Assembly (NCBI RefSeq): GCF_047495875.1
Contig: NC_092471.1
Coordinates: 19,051,001-19,115,000, forward strand
Length of the DNA: 64,000 nucleotides
Direction of reading: 5' to 3'
From: Pithys albifrons albifrons
Lineage: Eukaryota; Chordata; Aves; Passeriformes; Thamnophilidae
In this document: one piece after another, positions 59,037 to 64,000 of the stretch
Numbering within the stretch: the stretch's first letter is position 1
Layout: every line of letters starts with the position of its first letter
Translations under genes and position numbers: made by a program
Notes under the pieces: generated by a model
What the model was told of the DNA's origin: nothing
The model's database searches: none
What the model saw: the letters and a program-made list of their open reading frames with translations, nothing else

Positions 59037-59322
59037 TCATAGAATGGTTTGGGCTGGGAGGACCTTAAAGCCCATCCAGTGCCAGCCCCTGCCATGGGCA
59101 GGGGCACCTCCCACCAGCCCAGGTGGCTCAAAGCCCCGTCCAGCCCGGCCTTGGACACTCCCAGGGATGGGGCAGCCACAGCTTCTCTGGGCACCTGTGC
59201 CAGGGCCTCACCACCCTCACAGGGAGGAATTCTTCCCAATATCCCATCTATCCCTGCCCTCTGGCAGTGGGAAGCCATTCCCCTTGTCCTGTCACTACAT
59301 GTCCCTTTGAGAAGCCCCTCTC
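59037..59322 (-). mobile_element. CR1: CR1 LINE 3' region, minus strand
   Basis: On plus: 'catagaatggtttgggctgg', 'gaggaccttaaagcccatcc', 'ccatgggcaggggcacctcc', 'ccttggacactcccaggga', 'ggggcagccacagcttctct' and 'gccattccccttgtcctgtc'. It is 5'-truncated and non-coding. Confidence 0.9.
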
Positions 59323-60726
59323 CAAACACACAGCTGTTACTCCAGCAACATCTGAAACAACATAAAATTAGACCCTGAGAGCAATTACGAGGTTCTGGAT
59401 AATGCTGCTCTGATTTCTGGTGCTCAGCTTCTCTATTTACTGTCTAGTGCACCTCAGAAGCTCATTTTTAATCTCAAAAAATAATGTGTCTCTACCTAAT
59501 TCATGAACTGTGAATACTAACTACTTTCAGATTGTGTTTTGTTTGTTGTTGTTGGGTTTTTTTAAGAACTCACATTTTCAAAACATCTAGAGGGCTCCTA
59601 AGGAGTAGCATAAAACAAATACTTTGCATTTTCAAAATTAAAATTCTGGAAGAGGCTCTAAAGCTAACACCAAACACTTATGCAACTTGAATTCTAACCA
59701 TCTTCACATCCTTAATCTTCATCATGTTTAGTACATTATATTTCTTTGACAACTAATCAATCAAAGGCATCACACCTTCTGTAAAGCTGCCAGTTTAGTG
59801 TCACTTTGCCCTCTCTCAACAATGATTTACTTTCTGCAGAAGCTTCCTTGTTTGTTTTAGATATGTATAATTTATATATATAAAAATACAGCAGAACAGA
59901 TAGGGAAATAAAAAAAAGCAAAGCAGCCAACACAATATTGCAGTAGTCAGGACTGTCAAGAAGAAATCCATGGTTTCCACAGATCCACAGTCAGGAAATC
60001 ATCGAGGACATCCCCACGACTCAGTGTCCAACTGGGGAAAGCAAAGAACTGGCTCTAAAAGGACTCAGCAGCTCTGGAAAGAGGCCACGAAGGACCCAGC
60101 AGCAGTAATAAGCTTTTCTGAATGAAGAGAGAGGAGCAGTTAGCAGCTCTGGCAGAGGAAAAGCAGGAGACAAATTTGAAATACGGTCTGTTAGTTGTGC
60201 TCAGTGAGGATAACGCTGCCGAAAATAAAACCGGGGAGTGCAGCGCTGTTTGTCCACGACCTGACATAAATGTCATCAAAGATAAAGGCAGAGTGGGAAG
60301 AGATCAACGTTAAATACTAACAGAAGCAACAGCACAAAGCTACTCAAGGAAATGGCAGTTCCCAAATTGCAGCAAATCTCCCCCAAAGAGGAGAGCAGAA
60401 CGTCGAGGGATGCCCACCAGGAGCAGATGCCTCCAGGGGGATTGTGCCCAGCAGAAAGGTAGAGCCTTTTGTCAGGGTCTGCTCTTCCTAAAAGCAGGAG
60501 GTCCTGAAAAGAAGATTGATCTCCTTAATGGGAACAACACCACAGACTAATTCCATTATTTTCAAAGGGAGCAGAGTTTGAAAAGTCTGTTCAGTTGTGA
60601 TGGCTCCTTCTGGGGGAAAGGCAGCAAGGAATCAATTCTCCAGACCACGGTGAATGAGGCCATTTAAAAAACAACAAAACCAATCAAACCTTTCACAGGA
60701 ATTCAAAGAACCACTCCCTAAATCAG
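59323..60726. other. No feature recognised
   Basis: AT-rich single-copy DNA with a TATA-rich stretch at about 59866-59886. A 63-codon frame (60122-60313, plus) is charged and complex but has no recognisable family or splice context. Confidence 0.4.
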
Positions 60727-61060
60727 CTGATGGCCACAAGATCAACCTTGTTGCAGCACATCTGGCCCCATCCCTGATGGCCACAAGATCACCCCTGTTG
60801 CAGCACATCTGGCCCCATCCCTGATGGCCACGAGATCACCCTTGTTGCAGAACATCTGGCCCCATCCCTGATGGACACAAGATCATCCTTGTTGCAGCAC
60901 ATCTGGCCCCATCCCTGATGGCCACGAGATCACCCTTGTTGCAGAACATCTGGCCCCATCCCTGATGGACACAAGATCATCCTTGTTGCAGCACATCTGG
61001 CCCCATCCCTCATGGCCATGAGATCACCCTTGCTGCAGCACATCTGGCCCCATCCCTGAC
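60727..61060. repeat. 47-bp minisatellite, 7 units
   Basis: Seven units of 47 bp, each with GATGGCCACAAGATCACCCT followed by TGTTGCAGCACATCTGGCCC and CATCCCT. Units 3-4 and 5-6 form an almost identical 94-bp pair (GCCACGAGATCACCC/GCAGAACATC then GGACACAAGATCATCC/GCAGCACATC), so a two-unit block was duplicated recently. There are no spacers between units, so it is not CRISPR-like. The flanks are unrelated to the unit. Confidence 0.95.
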
Positions 61061-62795
61061 GGCCCCTCCACACTGGGACTCCACTGCTGCTTCCTACAAG
61101 GCTTCCTGCTCCTGCTGAGAGCACATTTTTCTCTAGACAACCTCAGGAGAGGGAATACAGACTCAGAGCTTGCTCTGGCTAAGTGGCCTGAGGGAATGGT
61201 GCAGGGCCATTATCCCTACAGAGCCTCGGAAAGAGCAGGAAAGAGAAGAAGCAAAGGCAGGAATAATGCCTTGGGAGCAAGGGATGCCACCACACAGCAA
61301 CCTCCCAGCTCTTATGGTCTTTTTTTAATGGCTATTCACAAAATTTACCAAACCTTTCTGGTTATCTTGGCAGTTCCCCACCAAGCTGTTGAGCAGTGCT
61401 GTTGGATCTGGGTGGGTTGCAGAGTGACCTTTTTGCAGTCCATAATTTCCTGAACTAACATTTCCTCCTCCTGCTTTTGAATATGTATCAAGTGACTTTG
61501 GAGCTATTGATCAAGACTTAAAAGCTTGTTTACAACCCCTCCTTGAGTTGGGTTCAATTCAGTGTGCTGGGCACAGAAATCCTGAAGTGTCTTGCGAGCC
61601 CTCAAGAGAAAAAGTTCTGCCTAAATTTTACACTTTAATGCACCAGCACCAAGAAAATAAAATTAAGTAGTCCAAGGTCCTCATAGGCCCTAAAAGTCCT
61701 ACAGTACCTCCCATCTCATTTCTACAAGTTGCACCAATACCACACCTTCAGAAATTCTGGTGGCTCCACTTCCTCTCAATGAGACTTCAGAAGAACAATT
61801 ATGTTCTTACACTGCACAACTTGAGACACAAAACTTCACACAAAGGCTATCGAGTGCACACTTTCTGTGCAGTAAAATGTATCAGAGTCAGATTGCATTA
61901 TTTTCCTCTGTTCTGATCATGTTTCAGGGGTTCTTGCAAACATCACAAAGAAACAGTAATTCCTCCACTAGAAAAATGGCCCTAAAGGTCAACCCAAGAA
62001 GACACCACAGCTGGGCAGCTGTGCCTTGCCCTGCCTGTCCAGGGTCAGGAAGGTTGTTCAAGCCTAGAGGAAACTGGGATTAGCTGTTTGTGAGAGGATC
62101 AGCGAGGAGCACCCAAGAGCTGGACGGTGAGGGGAAGGAGCACAAAGAGAAACTATGAGATATTAATCTTCCAATAAAGAAATACAGACATAAGCTCATA
62201 CTTACCACCTCTACACTGTGTAGCTTAGGAAGCACCTTACACAGCAGATCTGGCATCTGTTAAAGGTGTAAGATGACACTGCTCTGACTTTGAGGTCCTG
62301 GACCACTGCACTGGCAGGTGACATGTCCCCTCAGTTGTTGCTCCTTCCCCTTATTCCAGCAAATCCTGTTTACTCCACTCCTGTGCACCTCCAGACAAAA
62401 ATGGCCCTTTAGCTACTGTACATCTTATTTTGTCCTTGCTTTTGCAATAAGCACTCACATCAATGAGTGTTTAAAACACTGCAAAATTCAAAAGAAACTC
62501 CCCTAGGTGGTCTATGCATACAAATAAGTATATATTTTGCTTTTTTCATAAAAAGACACCCTGCAGGTTTCAAGCTTCTCTCACTGCAAGAGATATTCTC
62601 AGGCAACAATGCTGATTTGGTGTAAGCTGATCCGTATCACTGAATCCTGCCTTTGTTTTTGGCAGTCCCCCTTTCAAGGTGACTAAATTAAAGTGCAAGT
62701 ACAGTTCCAGGCAGCCCAACAAGGGGCAAGGCTGTTTTGCAAAATCTAAAAGGCTAAGTAAGATGAAGCAGACCTTCAAGCTAAAGAAATAGCTC
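61061..62795. other. No gene recognised
   Basis: Single-copy DNA. No CR1, LTR or splice-bounded exon is recognised. Confidence 0.4.
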
Positions 62796-62880
62796 ACAAA
62801 ACCAAAAAAAAAAAAAGCTACAATAAAAAAAAAGGTCACCAAAAAAGAAAAAGCCACAACAAAAAAAGCCACAATACCAC
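62796..62880. repeat. A-rich imperfect repeat
   Basis: Poly-A runs of 7-13 bases are separated by short GC-containing pieces such as GCCACAA and GGTCACC (AAAAAAGCCACAA recurs). It gives a hydrophobic phenylalanine-rich frame on minus (62570-62884), which is not a gene. Confidence 0.8.
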
Positions 62881-62911
62881 CCATGATACTCTGAGAATGT
62901 CACTGGTAATC

Positions 62912-63180
62912 ACAGAATCAGAATCACAGAAAGGTCTGGGTTAGAAGGGACCTGAAGATCATCTCCTTCCACCCCTTGCCATGGGCAAAGGACACCTGCC
63001 ACTCTCCCAGGTTGCTCTTCCCTCTAATCCTGCTCTGTGCCAGTGGGAAGCCATTCTCTCTTGTCCTGTCCCTCCCTCCCTTATCCCAAGTCCCTCTCCA
63101 GCTCTCCTGGAGCCCCTTTAGGCACTGGAAGGGGCTCTCAGGTCTCCCTGGAGCCTTCTCTTCCCCAGGTGAACATCCCC
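62912..63180 (-). mobile_element. CR1: CR1 LINE 3' region with internal deletion, minus strand
   Basis: On plus: 'aatcacagaatcagaatcac', 'aggtctgggttagaagggac', 'gccatgggcaaaggacacct' and 'ctctcccaggttgctcttcc', then directly 'agtgggaagccattctctct' and 'ccctttaggcactggaaggg'. The usual roughly 110 bp between the 'ggttgctc' box and the 'gaagccattc' box are missing. The terminal repeat is partly duplicated (AATCACAGAATCAGAATCACAG). Confidence 0.9.
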
Positions 63181-63360
63181 ATATGGGAACTGGGAAGGTT
63201 CCACCAGCCAGGTGAAACCAACACCAAATGCCCTGACTCAGAACTCCTCAGATTTAATGGCCAAAGGCAGGGGTTGAGTTTAAGAAGCTGCTTCCTCAGT
63301 GAATCTGATTTCCATGAACACACCTGGTCCAGCTCACAGTGAAGCAACACAGTGTGTCAC

Positions 63361-63474
63361 CCCAGGGACGTGGCGCTGGGTGCCATGATCTAGTAAATGG
63401 ACTAGAGTTGGACCAAGGGTTGGACTCGATGATCTTGGAGGTCTTTTCCAACCCAATCGATTCTATGATTCTAT
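63361..63474 (+). mobile_element. CR1: CR1 LINE 3' tail, plus strand
   Basis: The last about 115 bp of CR1: 'gacgtggcgctgggtgccat', 'ggttggactcgatgatcttg' and 'gtcttttccaacccaatcga', ending with two octamer repeats TTCTATGATTCTATGA. It is of the same young-looking type as the copies at 42.4 and 45.6 kb but opposite in orientation. Confidence 0.9.
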
Positions 63475-64000
63475 GAAAACACACAGCTTGCCACTGACCT
63501 CAGCACTCCCCAAACCAGCGTGCACAGCACATGTAAACAGGCAAATGAAAAAGGTATCTAAGTTAATTTTAAGTGTATGAGCCTGAAATTGCTGAGAAAA
63601 AATATTTGCTGTCTGCACCTGTGCGAAATTGAGATCGTGGCTCCAAGTGCTCTCAGCCCCATGCACACTGTGGCACCAATACACTAATCACTGAAGGGTT
63701 CAACAGCAAAGAGCACATTTCCTAATCTGACACAGCTCCAAGGAGGAGCTGAGGCTCCTTTCCTTCACAGCAAAACAAGGGCTTGTCAACATGGGCACCC
63801 GTGTGCCCCTGACTGAGATTGCAGTGATGAGCCCTGCCCTGTGTGAGCACTGGCCACACACAACGTGCCAGAGGTGCTAAAGCATGTTTTCAATTTCTTC
63901 ATACAGTAAATCACCTCAGATAGAGACATTCTTCACACACATCAAGACAGTCCTTGACACTCCAGCTCGTTGCACACAAGCCTTTCAGTTTGTCTAAAAC
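63475..64000. other. No feature recognised
   Basis: Single-copy DNA to the end of the window; no exon or repeat seen. Confidence 0.4.

Noticed and set aside
60727..61060. CRISPR-like direct repeats
   Set aside because: The units are contiguous with no unique spacers, and the DNA is vertebrate. It is a minisatellite.
62570..62884. Phenylalanine-rich minus frame
   Set aside because: Produced by the A-rich tract at 62796-62880.

Overview
The window is vertebrate nuclear DNA, almost certainly from a bird. The evidence is the dispersed repeats: about 20 fragments of the CR1 non-LTR retrotransposon, the dominant avian LINE, occur on both strands. Many still carry the typical 3' end, with runs of ATTCTATGATT-like octamers and the 'gggttggaa...gacc' stretch next to it. 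Three copies of one ~720-bp solo LTR look like avian ERVL LTRs. There is no bacterial, phage or plasmid gene organisation, no tRNA or rRNA that I can recognise, and no CRISPR array. The species cannot be fixed. CR1 makes up roughly 14% of the window by my addition of the fragments, which is on the high side for a bird.

Layout. 1-4.6 kb: non-repetitive DNA with a small CpG-dense block (about 709-1040) and one CR1 fragment. 4.6-5.6 kb: a 57/64-bp minisatellite. 5.6-7.7 kb: AT-rich single-copy DNA. 7.7-11.3 kb: four CR1 fragments, two of them containing 40-bp tandem arrays. 14.76-15.9 kb: a G-rich minisatellite of 21 units. 17-18 kb: two CR1 ends. 23.5-24.4 kb: a 17-bp array. 26.6-27.0 kb: a probable second type of solo LTR. 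27.6-28.4 kb: a CR1 with a 14-unit 40-bp array. 32.6-37.5 kb: two ERVL-like solo LTRs. 38-46 kb: several CR1s, including the longest (1.3 kb), which keeps a broken reverse transcriptase C-terminal half. 47.4-47.6 kb: a CpG-bearing segment that looks like a conserved regulatory element. 48.3-49.3 kb: a CR1 with an 11-unit array. 51.1-51.7 kb: a possible terminal coding exon on the minus strand. 57.4-58.1 kb: the third solo LTR. 60.7-61.1 kb: a 47-bp array. 62.8-63.5 kb: an A-rich tract and the last CR1 ends.

I see no intact protein-coding gene. Most of the longest open frames lie over tandem arrays, CR1 or LTRs and are produced by the absence of stops in the repeat unit. The one frame that looks like ordinary protein is about 100 codons at 51.35-51.65 kb. 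It has a splice-acceptor-like sequence upstream and an AATAAA downstream, so the window may be intronic or flanking to a gene on the minus strand. The most notable structural observation is that two different segments of CR1 have each expanded, twice, into tandem arrays of exactly 40-bp period (four arrays within 41 kb).
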